In this document: positions 54,301 to 63,281 of the stretch, piece by piece
Layout of the letters: every line of letters starts with the position of its first letter
How positions within the stretch are numbered: position 1 is the stretch's first letter
NCBI GenBank assembly: GCA_028281575.1
Contig: JANQJP010000039.1
Span: forward strand, 24,642-88,641
Direction of reading: 5' to 3'
From: Cellvibrionaceae bacterium
GTDB lineage: Bacteria; Pseudomonadota; Gammaproteobacteria; Pseudomonadales; Cellvibrionaceae
DNA length: 64,000 nucleotides
Position numbers and translations under genes: made by a program
The notes under the pieces: model-generated
What the model saw: the letters and a program-made list of their open reading frames with translations, nothing else
Told to the model about the DNA's origin: nothing
Databases searched by the model: none

Positions 54301-56195
54301 GCATTGGCGATATGGCTGGCGATGTTTTTGGTAATGGGATGTTGCTGTCGAAGACGATTCGTTTGGTCGCAGCATTTAATCATATGCATATATTTATTGA
54401 TCCTTCACCATCAGCATCTGAGAGTTTCAAAGAGCGAAATCGGCTATTTACTACTTCGGGAGTCACCTGGGCTGACTACGACAAAAACCTTATCTCGAAA
54501 GGTGGCGGCGTATTTAGTCGTTCAGACAAATTCATATCACTTACACCAGAAATCAAAGCGCTAATTGGCACGAATGCAACCAGGCTTACGCCTAATGAAT
54601 TGATTCATATGCTACTAAAATCGGAGGTTGATTTAATCTGGAATGGCGGTATAGGAACGTATGTTAAAGCCAGTTCCGAATCACATGCTGAGGTAGGCGA
54701 TAAAGCCAACGACGTTTTGCGTGTCAATGGTGAAGAGTTAAAGTGTCGCGTTTTTGGCGAGGGTGGTAATCTGGGGCTCACGCAGCTTGGGCGAATCGAA
54801 TACGCTAAACACGGGGGATGTTGTAATACCGACTTTATTGATAACGCTGCCGGTGTTGACTGTTCAGACCACGAAGTAAATATCAAAATTTTGGTGGATG
54901 CTCAGGTCGAAAATGGCGATTTGACAGAGAAGCAACGCAATCGTCTGCTTGAGAGTATGACGGACATTGTGTCTGATTTGGTGTTAAAAAACAACTACCG
55001 TCAAACGTTGGCACTAAGTGTCGCGGAGCATCAGGTTCAGTCTAGGATGAGCGAATACCGGCGTTTTATTTCCTACCTTGAAACAGAGAGTGGTTTAAAT
55101 AGAACCTTAGAATTTCTCCCGTTGGACCAGGAATTGGTTGAACGAACAGGTAATGGCGTTCCACTGACCCGCCCTGAGCTTTCGGTCCTTATTTCCTATG
55201 CCAAGGTTCAGCTTAAAGAGTTGTTAGCCAATTCTACTATTGCCGACGATCTTTATTGTGCGCGCTGTTTATTCGATGTATTTCCTGAAGTTCTGCAAAA
55301 TAAATACGGTACGTCAATCAAGTCGCACAAACTTCGCCGCGAAATTGTCGCCACTCAATTGGCAAACGACTTTATTAATCACCTCGGTATCACAGCACTT
55401 CACAGGCTTTCGGAAACAACGAGCAGCTCGGCGGAAGAGGTTGTTAAAGCCTATGTCGTTTCTCGAGACGTTTTTGGGCTTGAGCAATTTGTTCAGGACA
55501 TTTCTGCTAAAGACTATGAAATTCCATCGTCAGACCAACACAGGCTCATCGCGAATATGATTAGGCGGGTAAGGCGGGGCACGCGGTGGTTTATTAAAAA
55601 TAGACGCGCAGGTTTGGATGCCGAGAAAGAAGTGGCTTTCTTCCGCGCAAACCTCGGCAAGGTTCAGGCCATGATCGGCGAATTACTCGAAGACCAACAT
55701 AAAACGGAATGGGAAGAAGAAATTGAAAATATACGTGCGTTGGGCATCAATAAGAAGTGGCAGCAGGTGTTGGCTGCACCGCGGAATTTATTTTCAGGTC
55801 TGAGCGTCATAGAAATCACCCATCAAACCTCAAAGTCGGTCGAAGAGAGTGCGGAGATGTTTTTTTCCTTAATGGGCAAATTGCGACTCGATTGGTTTGC
55901 AACGCAACTCTCAGATATCAAGGTCGAAAATTACTGGCAGGCTAGTGCCAGGGAGGCCTATATCGATGATCTAGAGTTTCAGTTGCGCAAGCTATCGATT
56001 GTCCTGCTAAGAGATGATCACGAGACGAAGGTAGATAAAAAAATATCAGACTGGTTAGAGCACAATCGGAGCATGATATCTCGTTGGACAGCGATGGTTG
56101 CCCGAGTAGAAGGCACGGCGCGTACTGACTACGCAATGTTCGCTGTGGCTTTGCGTGAGCTCAATGACCTGGTCCAAATTACCGTGCATCGCTAG
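51321..56195 (+). CDS. gdhB: NAD-specific glutamate dehydrogenase, large (GDH-1600 / 180 kDa) type
   Basis: Oxidises glutamate to 2-oxoglutarate with NAD, a main route for glutamate catabolism. The 1624-residue protein matches the large GDH class, about 1600 aa. It has an N-terminal regulatory part with ACT-like segments (FLGFRELNFE, RFLGFYTYAVSSMS), then the GDH catalytic core (VARGGLRWSDRREDYRTEV, PSGAKGGFV with the catalytic-region Lys, GIGDMAGDVFGNGML, and IWNGGIGTYVKAS) at about residues 810-1150, and a long helical C-terminus. Activity in homologues is allosterically controlled, for example by arginine. The start is GTG with TTGGAG upstream. Followed by a DUF2835 gene as in Pseudomonas. 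Confidence 0.96.
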   Translation: MEISQKHVKDRELMLAEFKKYSIGKSHAINSSAFEGFLNAVIENFPIEDWLARPMDDLFGALLDFSKFVARREVGEFKVKVYTPSLDEDGWVCGRSVVLVSCDDLPFLVDSIRMVLDEGEYEIHVSKSTILECDREGDLLVGVAVADPDTDLYVKSGVSHARETFAYFEITTIHKPDDQARLTETIQAATRHVNNVVKDYGMMLERLNEYVASLEHLRGKDCEEITFLHWLKHSNFTFLGFRELNFEAPIDKNNFRRSNLREEESQRLGIFTSIDAEVLDIPVTSFAAGAVSFYEGNDLICFSKSRTRSTVHRNVYPDYIVLKKIDNDGNVVGELRFLGFYTYAVSSMSPREIPILRKKIDYVIQRSGLNPRSHDGKRLSRYIDLHPKEELFQASEKELFSCFEKIIALNERNIVRVVVRKDPFEQFISCMVFVPKDLYTTNLRIKIQELIGAEIGTEEADVTTFFSESKHARAHIVFRLRGDLPDNVDIEGLEKEVEALALGWTEHLKSTLDEKHGEGMGGALFKRFRNAFSSSYQERFDARTAVRDISIFQSLEDVDQISMQLYQPAGCAADEMRFRIAHLNNMLELSDVIPLLEALGLRVQGEQPFRIVDSDEKVYWIHDFQLKLAYEQPLDIRNLKQDFEVAFEKAWSKVSDNDSFNRLVVVAHLNWREINVLRAYANYMKQTLFNLSLEYIAKTLVTYPQTTKKLIDLFSTMFDPELKFDLEKRDKKAKEISKSIEDDLDHVQVLNQEKVFRRYLDLFHGTLRVNYYQNDESGQAKPYLSIKFNPANIADIPEPKPAYEFYVYSARVEGVHLRTSKVARGGLRWSDRREDYRTEVLGLVKAQQVKNAVIVPSGAKGGFVAKQLPSAKSRAKFFAEGVECYKIFIRGLLDLTDNIVEGEIVKPARVVCLDGDDPYLVVAADKGTATFSDIANEISKEKTHWLGDAFASGGSQGYDHKGMGITAKGAWVSVQRHFRELDTNTQKDEFTVVGIGDMAGDVFGNGMLLSKTIRLVAAFNHMHIFIDPSPSASESFKERNRLFTTSGVTWADYDKNLISKGGGVFSRSDKFISLTPEIKALIGTNATRLTPNELIHMLLKSEVDLIWNGGIGTYVKASSESHAEVGDKANDVLRVNGEELKCRVFGEGGNLGLTQLGRIEYAKHGGCCNTDFIDNAAGVDCSDHEVNIKILVDAQVENGDLTEKQRNRLLESMTDIVSDLVLKNNYRQTLALSVAEHQVQSRMSEYRRFISYLETESGLNRTLEFLPLDQELVERTGNGVPLTRPELSVLISYAKVQLKELLANSTIADDLYCARCLFDVFPEVLQNKYGTSIKSHKLRREIVATQLANDFINHLGITALHRLSETTSSSAEEVVKAYVVSRDVFGLEQFVQDISAKDYEIPSSDQHRLIANMIRRVRRGTRWFIKNRRAGLDAEKEVAFFRANLGKVQAMIGELLEDQHKTEWEEEIENIRALGINKKWQQVLAAPRNLFSGLSVIEITHQTSKSVEESAEMFFSLMGKLRLDWFATQLSDIKVENYWQASAREAYIDDLEFQLRKLSIVLLRDDHETKVDKKISDWLEHNRSMISRWTAMVARVEGTARTDYAMFAVALRELNDLVQITVHR

Positions 56196-56228
56196 AACTT
56201 GTTCACTGATGCCTGGTGTGTCGCTCTT

Positions 56229-56447
56229 ATGCAAGAGTTTATCGTCGATATCAATATCAAGGTGCAGGAATATCTAAAATTATATTCTGGGCGCGCGCAG
56301 GTTGTGCATGTCTGGTCGCGCTGTGGCCGTCGTTTGCAATTTCCGGCCAATTCCCTGCGTAATTTTGTCGACAACAGCGGAGTGCGGGGAACGTTTATAC
56401 TGGTTGTCGACGATAATCTAAAACTCCAAGAGATTCGTCGACTCTGA
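56229..56447 (+). CDS. DUF2835 family protein
   Basis: A 72-residue protein matching DUF2835: MQEFIVDINIKVQEYLKLYSG at the start, a central AQVVHVWSRCGRRLQFPANSLRNFV and GVRGTFILVVDDNLKLQEIRRL at the end, a pattern I recall in gammaproteobacteria. Function unknown; it looks like a small beta-rich protein. The ATG at 56229 gives the normal N-terminus, although the frame opens 30 bases earlier. It lies 33 bp behind the GDH gene and 48 bp before pyrD. Confidence 0.85.
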   Translation: MQEFIVDINIKVQEYLKLYSGRAQVVHVWSRCGRRLQFPANSLRNFVDNSGVRGTFILVVDDNLKLQEIRRL

Positions 56448-56495
56448 TTTAACAATCCGTTATTCTGCGCCACGTCTTTTTCTCACGGGCTTATT

Positions 56496-57503
56496 ATGTA
56501 TTTAGCGCTGCGCAAGTTGTTATTTTCTCTCGATCCCGAATTGTCTCACCACATGTCACTCGAGCTACTGAATGTGGTTGAGCGGTTAAAATTAATTGGC
56601 TTACTTAAGCCTGAGCTTAGTGCTAAACCCCGCGAAATAATGGGACTCACATTCGCCAACCCTGTCGGTTTGGCGGCGGGCTTAGACAAAAACGGACAAT
56701 ATTTCAACGCGCTTGGTGCATTGGGTTTTGGGTTTGTGGAAATAGGGACTGTTACGCCGAGACCTCAAAAGGGTAATCCCAAGCCCCGCCTGTTTAGGCT
56801 GACTGAGCAAGAGGCGATTATTAATCGTATGGGCTTCAATAATAAAGGTGTTGACTATTTAGTCGCACAAGTTGCCAAGCGCCGTTACCGGGGCGTGCTT
56901 GGTATTAATATTGGTAAAAATAAATCCACCCCAGAAGAAGCTGCCTTGCAAGACTATGTGGTGGCTATGGAAAAAGTTTATGCGCAAGCAGACTATATTT
57001 CGATCAATATCAGTTCGCCAAACACGCCAGGGCTGAGAAATTTACAATACGGTGAATCGCTAAATGCTCTGTTGTTGGGGATTAGCGACAAACGCAAAAT
57101 GCTTGCGGATCAACACAGCCGTTTAGTGCCGACGGCGGTTAAAGTCGCACCTGACAATGACGCTGATGGATTGCGCCGCATTGCTGATGCTCTTGTTGAG
57201 CACGAAATCGACGCCGTAATTGCCACGAATACAACAATTTCCCGGGGCGGCGTTGAAAATTCTGAACACGCGAATGAAGCCGGTGGTTTGAGTGGTAAAC
57301 CCTTGCGAGAACTGGCGACGCAGACAATCGCGACACTTAAATCATGCGTAGGCTCCAGCTTGCCAATTATCGGTTTGGGGGGGATCGCCAGTGCAGAGGA
57401 TGCGAAGGAAAAACTGGATGCCGGGGCGGATCTGGTGCAGCTATATACAGGCTTTATTTACCGCGGGCCAAAGTTGATTGAAGAAGTACTTGAGGTTGTG
57501 TGA
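56496..57503 (+). CDS. pyrD: Dihydroorotate dehydrogenase (quinone), class 2
   Basis: Membrane-associated FMN enzyme that oxidises dihydroorotate to orotate using quinone, in pyrimidine synthesis. The 335-residue protein has an N-terminal amphipathic region for membrane contact (YLALRKLLFSLDPELSHHMSLELL), NPVGLAAGLDKNG, IGTVTPRPQKGNPKPRLFRL, the FMN/substrate motif INISSPNTPGLRNLQ and GGIASAEDAKEKLDAGADLVQLYTGFIYRGP. All match class 2. The next gene downstream is convergent rmf, then rlmL, an order shared with Pseudomonas. A GC hairpin sits 10 bp behind the stop. Confidence 0.96.
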   Translation: MYLALRKLLFSLDPELSHHMSLELLNVVERLKLIGLLKPELSAKPREIMGLTFANPVGLAAGLDKNGQYFNALGALGFGFVEIGTVTPRPQKGNPKPRLFRLTEQEAIINRMGFNNKGVDYLVAQVAKRRYRGVLGINIGKNKSTPEEAALQDYVVAMEKVYAQADYISINISSPNTPGLRNLQYGESLNALLLGISDKRKMLADQHSRLVPTAVKVAPDNDADGLRRIADALVEHEIDAVIATNTTISRGGVENSEHANEAGGLSGKPLRELATQTIATLKSCVGSSLPIIGLGGIASAEDAKEKLDAGADLVQLYTGFIYRGPKLIEEVLEVV

Positions 57504-57512
57504 ATTTTTTAG

Positions 57513-57531
57513 CCCCGGAGAACCCGGGGCA
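57513..57531. terminator. GC hairpin between convergent pyrD and rmf
   Basis: GCCCCGG-AGAAC-CCGGGGC is a 7-bp GC stem. It lies just after pyrD and just before the end of rmf. A T run precedes it on the plus strand instead of following it, so as a terminator it is not textbook; it could protect transcript 3' ends. Confidence 0.45.
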
Positions 57532-57539
57532 GAAGCGTT

Positions 57540-57758
57540 TCAGTAGTGTGCAACTTGCATATTGCTCATTTTTTGGACAGATGCAGCTGTATTGTAGCCA
57601 TTCCAGCGATCTTCCCGACCCTCGCGCCAACCCGAGAGCCACTGGTGACGAATCTCTCCGGTATCAAACGGACATTTGTCTCGTGAAAGACCGGTAAAGC
57701 CGGCTTGATATCCTCGGGTTAATGCTATCTCGCTGCGGTTACGTTTTTGACGCTTCAT
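57540..57758 (-). CDS. rmf: Ribosome modulation factor
   Basis: Small basic protein that dimerises 70S ribosomes into inactive 100S particles in stationary phase. The sequence begins MKRQKRNRSEIALTRGYQAGFTG and continues LSRDKCPFDTGEIRHQWLSGWREGREDRW, nearly identical in pattern to E. coli Rmf. At 72 aa it is longer than the 55-aa E. coli protein; the extra ~15 residues are a C-terminal tail (GYNTAASVQKMSNMQ). An AGAGGTG RBS lies upstream. An HPF-type hibernation factor is encoded at 63282. Confidence 0.95.
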   Translation of the reverse strand: MKRQKRNRSEIALTRGYQAGFTGLSRDKCPFDTGEIRHQWLSGWREGREDRWNGYNTAASVQKMSNMQVAHY

Positions 57759-58046
57759 AGGCGAACACCTCTTTGAATCTGATGTTTTTGGGGGAGAGCT
57801 TTCGTGATAAAGCCGTTACACTGCGATCTGGGCTGGCGGGATGGCATGCCGGAATGCGTGTAAAGGTTTTTGCTGTGTCGAAAGCGAAACCACAGTCTCT
57901 CAAGACGAGGCCAGCATGTGAACGAATTATTTATTCTAGAACCAGCTCTCTTAATCTCAAATCTGCATAGGCCGGTGACAGCCCCTAGAAAGAAACACAT
58001 TATTATCAGTCGTTTATGCGACAAAGCTATTTCTTGGATTTAATGC

Positions 58047-60218
58047 GTGGAATACTCTCTCTTTGTAACCTGTCCCGCAGGTATAGAAAATATCCTTAGT
58101 CAAGAGTTAGAGCAACTCGGCGCAAGTGAGCTAAGCGAAACGGTTACGGGTGTCATTTGTCAGGCGCCACTTGAGGCTATTTATCGAATTTGTCTTTGGT
58201 CGCGTTATGCAAATCGCGTCATTTTGTTACTTGCACGTGGCGATTCTGGTGATAGAGAGCGTATATATCGTTCGGTGGTGTCATTGCCCTGGCAGGCGCA
58301 CATAGGTGCCAAAAACAGTTTTAAAGTTGATTTTTCAGGGGCTAACGAGCATATCCGCCACACCCAGTTTGGTGCTCGGGTTGTTAAGGATGCGATCGTC
58401 GATCACTTTCGCGAAGCCGATCTACCGAGACCCGATGTTGAACTCGATTCTCCAGATATAAGAATCAATGTGCGCTTGACCAAGAAGCGTATTTATATCG
58501 GTTTAGACCTATCGGGGGACAGCCTTCACAAACGGGGCTACCGTGCTGGTTCAGGTCTCGCGCCAATTAAAGAGAATTTGGCTGCCGCCTTATTGTATAG
58601 AGCAGATTGGCCCAGTTACTCAGATCGAAGCCTACCGCTGGTCGATCCTATGTGTGGTTCGGGCACTTTTTTAATTGAAGCTGCGTTATTCGCGTTGGGC
58701 ATAGCGCCGGGGCTGTATCGAGAGCACTTCGGTTTTGAGCATTGGTTGAATCACGATAGCAAGCTCTGGGAGCAGGTTCGCACGGAGGCTGATACCTCGC
58801 GCCAAAAAGCGATATCCAATGAAAATTGCATGATTTTCGGCTGTGAAATAACGGCTTCCATATGCGAACAGGCACGTGAAAATATTGAGCGTGCGGGCCT
58901 CGCCAAGCACATTCGTCTATTTAACACAGGTCTTAAAACTGCATCTTTTGACGTGGATTTGCCAAGCGCGGGTCTGCTTATCTGCAACCCTCCTTACGGC
59001 ATGCGCATGGGCGAAGCGGACCAACTCAGTATGGACTATCAGTCACTGGCGGACGTAAGTAAGGCACGCTTCCCCGGCTGGACCTTAGGTATCCTGAGTA
59101 GCAATCCCGATTTGCTGGCAGAAACGCGTTTGCGGTTTGACAAAAAATATCGGATCTTCAATGGCCCCATTCCCTGCGAATTTAGATTGTATTCACTAAA
59201 AACGCCCGAGGAGCAACTTACCGTAAACAAAATTGAGCGCGCGCCTGACTTACATGAACTCAGCGCTGGTGCAATGATGGTCGCGAATCGCCTGGATAAA
59301 AATCTGCGTAAATTAAAACGCTGGCGCGAGCAGGGGGGTATCGAATGCTTCCGCGCTTATGACGCGGATTTGCCCGAATATGCCGCCGCTGTTGATGTTT
59401 ATCGAGATGCTATTCATGTCCAAGAATATCAGGCGCCAAAGAGCATTGATGTCTCAGCAGCAAAAACGAGATTGGGCGAGCTTGTGAGTGCGGTAGCAAA
59501 AGTATTCTCGTGTGCGCCGGAAAAGATCTTTGTCAAAACGCGAAAAATTAATCGTGGCAACGCGCAATATGAAAAAATACGTGACATTGATGAGCGTGAT
59601 TTTTTTGAAGTTCACGAAGCAAAGGCGCGGGTCTTAGTAAATTTAAAGAGCTATCTCGATACAGGATTATTTCTTGACCACCGACCGCTTCGTTTACAAA
59701 TCGGTGCCGAAGCGAAAGGCGTGCGTTTTTTAAACTTATTTTGTTATACCGCCGTTGCAACAGTTCATGCAGTATTGGGTGGTGCGAAAACATCCACCAG
59801 CGTCGATATGTCGAATACTTATATTGATTGGGCCAAGAAGAATTTCGCCTTGAATAATATTCGCAGCGATGCGCATAAAGTGGTCAGAGAAAATGCTATC
59901 GAATGGTTGAATCAATGCCGGGAGGGCTTTGATTTAATCATGCTCGATCCACCCAGTTTCTCGAATTCAAAAAAAATGCGTGAATCTTTTGATGTTCAAC
60001 GCGACCATGTGAAAGTCATTAAACGGTGTATGGATTTACTGAGCCCAAAAGGAAAGTTGTATTTTTCCAATAATCTAAAAAGTTTCAAAATTTCTGAGGA
60101 AATTTTAGATGTGTTTTCTGTGTCTGATATTACACAATCGACGATAGATCTTGATTTTTCGAGAAATAAGAAAATTCATCATTGTTTTCTTATCCAACAC
60201 AGTATTAGCAGGGCCTAA
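58047..60218 (+). CDS. rlmL: Bifunctional 23S rRNA methyltransferase RlmKL
   Basis: Makes m2G2445 and m7G2069 in 23S rRNA. The 723-residue protein starts EYSLFVTCPAGIENILSQELEQLG (THUMP domain), has the RlmL methyltransferase with SAM-binding VDPMCGSGTFLIEAALFALG and the catalytic NPPYG (LICNPPYGMRMGE), then a second methyltransferase (RlmK) with a DPPSFSNS motif near residue 632 and FLNLFCYTAVATVHAV. Both halves are intact, as in E. coli RlmKL. The start is GTG, giving MEYSLF; an ATG four bases earlier is out of frame. Convergent rmf lies upstream on the other strand. Confidence 0.96.
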   Translation: MEYSLFVTCPAGIENILSQELEQLGASELSETVTGVICQAPLEAIYRICLWSRYANRVILLLARGDSGDRERIYRSVVSLPWQAHIGAKNSFKVDFSGANEHIRHTQFGARVVKDAIVDHFREADLPRPDVELDSPDIRINVRLTKKRIYIGLDLSGDSLHKRGYRAGSGLAPIKENLAAALLYRADWPSYSDRSLPLVDPMCGSGTFLIEAALFALGIAPGLYREHFGFEHWLNHDSKLWEQVRTEADTSRQKAISNENCMIFGCEITASICEQARENIERAGLAKHIRLFNTGLKTASFDVDLPSAGLLICNPPYGMRMGEADQLSMDYQSLADVSKARFPGWTLGILSSNPDLLAETRLRFDKKYRIFNGPIPCEFRLYSLKTPEEQLTVNKIERAPDLHELSAGAMMVANRLDKNLRKLKRWREQGGIECFRAYDADLPEYAAAVDVYRDAIHVQEYQAPKSIDVSAAKTRLGELVSAVAKVFSCAPEKIFVKTRKINRGNAQYEKIRDIDERDFFEVHEAKARVLVNLKSYLDTGLFLDHRPLRLQIGAEAKGVRFLNLFCYTAVATVHAVLGGAKTSTSVDMSNTYIDWAKKNFALNNIRSDAHKVVRENAIEWLNQCREGFDLIMLDPPSFSNSKKMRESFDVQRDHVKVIKRCMDLLSPKGKLYFSNNLKSFKISEEILDVFSVSDITQSTIDLDFSRNKKIHHCFLIQHSISRA

Positions 60219-60255
60219 TATAAATGGCATTTACTTATGGGTTTTTTTCCCGGTA

Positions 60256-60358
60256 CGGCAGAAGGTAGGACGTGATGAGGCACGACGTAAACCCATCCAT
60301 GGGGTCTCGGCGCCCGAATCCCTCGGGCGACGGTCTCATCACGTCCTACCTTCTGCCG
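60256..60358. repeat. 103-bp palindromic cassette with 24-bp perfect inverted arms
   Basis: Arms 60256-60279 and 60335-60358 are perfect 24-bp inverted repeats (CGGCAGAAGGTAGGACGTGA, then TGAG) around a 55-bp core. The core carries ACCCATCCATGGGGT and CGCCCGA-ATCCC-TCGGGCG hairpins and ends CGACGGT directly before the right arm, as the cassette at 29616 does. It lies between rlmL and uvrB on the rlmL transcript, 38 bp after the rlmL stop, so it could terminate or stabilise it. Confidence 0.9.
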
Positions 60359-60403
60359 CACCTAACAGCATATTTTGCCTTAAGTAAGTGTCTTCGGATC
60401 TAA

Positions 60404-60409
60404 TATAAT
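60404..60409 (+). promoter_or_regulatory. Candidate -10 box of the uvrB promoter
   Basis: A consensus TATAAT 24 bp before the uvrB ATG. The -35 region (TTAAGT, 18 bp upstream) is poor. There is no LexA box of the CTGT-N8-ACAG type in the gap, unlike E. coli uvrB. Confidence 0.45.
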
Positions 60410-60433
60410 GTTTAGCTTATGGCATTCTAAATA

Positions 60434-62434
60434 ATGAATAGAGCATTTAAAGTACATTCGAAGTATTCGCCAGCGGGCGACCAAGTGAGTGCGATAGATG
60501 AACTTGTCGGAGGTATAAATGCCGGACTGGTGTATCAGACGCTGCTTGGTGTTACCGGTTCGGGAAAAACCTACACGATTGCTAACGTCATCGAAAAAAT
60601 CCAAAGGCCTACCTTGGTGATGGCCCACAACAAGACACTTGCGGCGCAACTCTACGGTGAGTTTAAAGAATTTTTTCCGAACAATTCGGTTGAATATTTT
60701 GTTTCTTATTACGATTACTATCAGCCTGAAGCCTACGTGCCGTCGTCCGATACTTTTATTGAAAAAGATGCATCGATAAACGAACACGTCGAACAAATGC
60801 GTTTGAGCGCAACGAAAGCCTTGCTGGAACGCGATGACGCAATCATCGTCGCGACAGTATCGGCAATTTATGGTTTAGGCGATCCAGAACTGTATATGAA
60901 GATGATTCTCCACCTTGTTGTTGGAGAACCCATCGAGCAGCGCTCGATATTACGCCGGCTGGCTGAATTACAATACGAACGAAATGATATAGATTTTCGT
61001 CGTGGTACCTATCGCGTGCGCGGCGACGTGATCGATGTATTTCCTGCCGATTCGGATAAAGATGCCGTGCGTATAGAGTTGTTTGATGAAGAGGTGGATA
61101 GTATTTCCATATTTGATCCGCTTACGGGTGAACAAATTACCCGCCTGACACGCATAACCATTCACCCGAAAAGTCATTATGTGACGCCGAGAGAACGCAT
61201 ATTGGAGTCAATCGACAAAATTAAGGAAGAAATGGAGGCGCGGGTGAAGCAATTGCGCAACAACGATAAATTAGTTGAGGCGCAGCGCTTGGAACAGCGC
61301 ACGAAATATGATGTCGAAATGATGCGCGAACTTGGTTATTGCAACGGTATTGAAAATTACTCGCGTTTTTTATCGGGGCGCAATGCGGGTGAGCCGCCAC
61401 CGACACTGTTTGATTACCTGCCCGAGAAAGCACTACTGGTGGTTGATGAGTCCCATGTCACCATTCCGCAAATCGGTGGCATGTACAAGGGTGACAGGTC
61501 GCGCAAAGAGACACTCGTAGAATATGGTTTTCGCCTGCCTTCGGCGCTGGATAACCGACCACTGAGGTTTGAGGAGTGGGAGCAACGCGCGCCTCAAATG
61601 ATCATGGTGAGTGCGACCCCGGGTAACTACGAAGCAGAACATCAAGACCGGGTGGTTGAGCAGGTCGTTCGGCCGACGGGCTTGGTCGATCCAGTCGTTG
61701 AGGTGAGGCCAGCAACGAAACAAGTCGATGATGTGTTGTCGGAGATAGGTAAAACGGTCAGCGCGGGTGATCGCGTATTGCTCACCGTACTGACCAAGCG
61801 TATGGCTGAGGATCTCACTGAGTTTTTATTGGATCACGGTGTACGTGTCAGATATCTACACTCCGATATTGATACCGTTGAGCGGGTGGAGATTATTAGA
61901 GACCTGCGTATCGGTGAGTTTGATGTATTGGTGGGAATTAATCTTCTTAGAGAAGGTTTGGATATGCCCGAGGTATCGCTTGTTGCGATTCTCGATGCAG
62001 ATAAAGAAGGTTTTTTGCGGTCTGACCGGTCGTTGATTCAGACCATAGGTCGCGCTGCACGGAATGTTCGAGGCAGGGCTATTTTGTATGCAGACAATGT
62101 GACGGGTTCGATGCAGCGGGCGATTGATGAAACCGAGCGGCGCAGGACGAAGCAGCTTGCGTACAATGAACAACACGGCGTTGTGCCAAAAGGCATTGAG
62201 AAAAAAGTCACTGATATTATGCAGGGCGTTTACAGCACGAAGAACAAAACAAAACAACGTTTAAAAGCTGCGGAAAAAAATTCCGAATATGCGATTGACG
62301 CAATGAGTCAAAAAGATGTGTGGCAACACATTGATGAGCTCGAAAAAGAAATGTTTTCTGCAGCGAAAGATCTTGAATTTGAACGGGCGGCTCAGCTGCG
62401 CGACAGGATCGTGCAATTAAAGGGGGCTATTTAA
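60434..62434 (+). CDS. uvrB: Excinuclease ABC subunit B
   Basis: DNA-damage verification helicase of nucleotide excision repair. The 666-residue protein shows Walker [15 protein letters not shown] (about residue 38), the beta-hairpin region [21 protein letters not shown], helicase motif [21 protein letters not shown], motifs V-VI ([30 protein letters not shown]), and a C-terminal UVR motif (about 630-664, [28 protein letters not shown]) that binds UvrC. The start ATG has no clear RBS. Its last 8 bp overlap the 3' end of the convergent GGDEF gene. Confidence 0.97.
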   Translation: MNRAFKVHSKYSPAGDQVSAIDELVGGINAGLVYQTLLGVTGSGKTYTIANVIEKIQRPTLVMAHNKTLAAQLYGEFKEFFPNNSVEYFVSYYDYYQPEAYVPSSDTFIEKDASINEHVEQMRLSATKALLERDDAIIVATVSAIYGLGDPELYMKMILHLVVGEPIEQRSILRRLAELQYERNDIDFRRGTYRVRGDVIDVFPADSDKDAVRIELFDEEVDSISIFDPLTGEQITRLTRITIHPKSHYVTPRERILESIDKIKEEMEARVKQLRNNDKLVEAQRLEQRTKYDVEMMRELGYCNGIENYSRFLSGRNAGEPPPTLFDYLPEKALLVVDESHVTIPQIGGMYKGDRSRKETLVEYGFRLPSALDNRPLRFEEWEQRAPQMIMVSATPGNYEAEHQDRVVEQVVRPTGLVDPVVEVRPATKQVDDVLSEIGKTVSAGDRVLLTVLTKRMAEDLTEFLLDHGVRVRYLHSDIDTVERVEIIRDLRIGEFDVLVGINLLREGLDMPEVSLVAILDADKEGFLRSDRSLIQTIGRAARNVRGRAILYADNVTGSMQRAIDETERRRTKQLAYNEQHGVVPKGIEKKVTDIMQGVYSTKNKTKQRLKAAEKNSEYAIDAMSQKDVWQHIDELEKEMFSAAKDLEFERAAQLRDRIVQLKGAI

Positions 62435-63095
62435 TTTCACTGGAGAAAAGCGCTTCTTTTTCTTCAGCAGATACAGTCGTTTTTTCGTTTCTATCCGTAT
62501 CGCCGTGGCAGACTCGATTCCGGCCTTCAGATTTAGCTTGGTATAATTTTTTATCCGCAAGTTTTATTAACTCTTCCGGTTGCGCGGGCATATGATAATA
62601 ATGGGTATCGACGCCAAGACTAACGGTTATTTTCAAATGCTTATCTGGCTTTAAATAAAGGGGTGATTCTTCAATTTTTGATCTAATCCGTTCAGCAACC
62701 TGAATGCCAACTAATATTGATGTTGTAGGTAAAATTATCGCAAATTCCTCGCCACCATAACGACAGGGAATATCAATTTTTCGGACGGTTTCTTTTATCA
62801 GTTTACTCAGATGACCGATAACCTTGTCACCAATAACATGGCCATGAGTGTCGTTTATAGATTTAAAGTGGTCGCCGTCAATGAGAATTAGCGTGGTGGG
62901 GTGGTGTGTTCGGCGCGTGCGTTCCATCTCCTGTTCAAGCGCGAAAATCAAGTGCTGTTTATTAAATAAACCGGTCAAATAGTCGGTACGGACCTGCGTG
63001 CTTAATGTGGCAACCTTGCTGCGTAATTCGTCAACCTCTTTATAGATTGGACAATTACTTTCGTTTGGACACACGGGCTGTTCGTCTTTTGTCAT
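62427..63095 (-). CDS. Diguanylate cyclase (GGDEF) with N-terminal Cys pair
   Basis: A 222-residue soluble protein that should make c-di-GMP. GGEEF (114-118) is intact and the product-inhibition I-site R-x-x-D is present as RKID (105-108). It starts with a short helical coiled coil ([13 protein letters not shown]) instead of a sensor domain. In front of that, C9-x5-C15 (VCPNESNCP) could bind a metal or act as redox switch. Cys spacing of this kind recurs, as I recall, in pseudomonad GGDEF proteins. It is downstream of the hibernation factor, 186 bp apart on the same strand, with a hairpin between. Confidence 0.9.
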   Translation of the reverse strand: MTKDEQPVCPNESNCPIYKEVDELRSKVATLSTQVRTDYLTGLFNKQHLIFALEQEMERTRRTHHPTTLILIDGDHFKSINDTHGHVIGDKVIGHLSKLIKETVRKIDIPCRYGGEEFAIILPTTSILVGIQVAERIRSKIEESPLYLKPDKHLKITVSLGVDTHYYHMPAQPEELIKLADKKLYQAKSEGRNRVCHGDTDRNEKTTVSAEEKEALFSSEIK

Positions 63096-63233
63096 CGCAA
63101 ATTGATTTAAACACGCAAACGTTTATTTCAGATGAACACAGTGTACTCAATTTTTGTAAGGTTTTTCAGGGAAATCTTCTCAGACTGCGAATCAAAAAGT
63201 AATTTTGTGTGAATTATGATCAGTTTGCGAACG

Positions 63234-63258
63234 GCCCATCATAAAAGTAATGATGGGC
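63234..63258. other. 9-bp stem hairpin between hpf and the GGDEF gene
   Basis: GCCCATCAT-AAAAGTA-ATGATGGGC. It follows the hpf stop in the direction of transcription (minus strand) but no T run follows it on that strand; possible weak terminator or mRNA stabiliser. Confidence 0.45.
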
Positions 63259-63281
63259 ACTGCGCATAGGTCTGTCGTTGA

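Noticed and set aside
57755..58024. Minus-strand open frame of 89 codons upstream of rmf
   Set aside because: No family resemblance; it covers the region that should hold the rmf and rlmL promoters, and it overlaps the rmf start.
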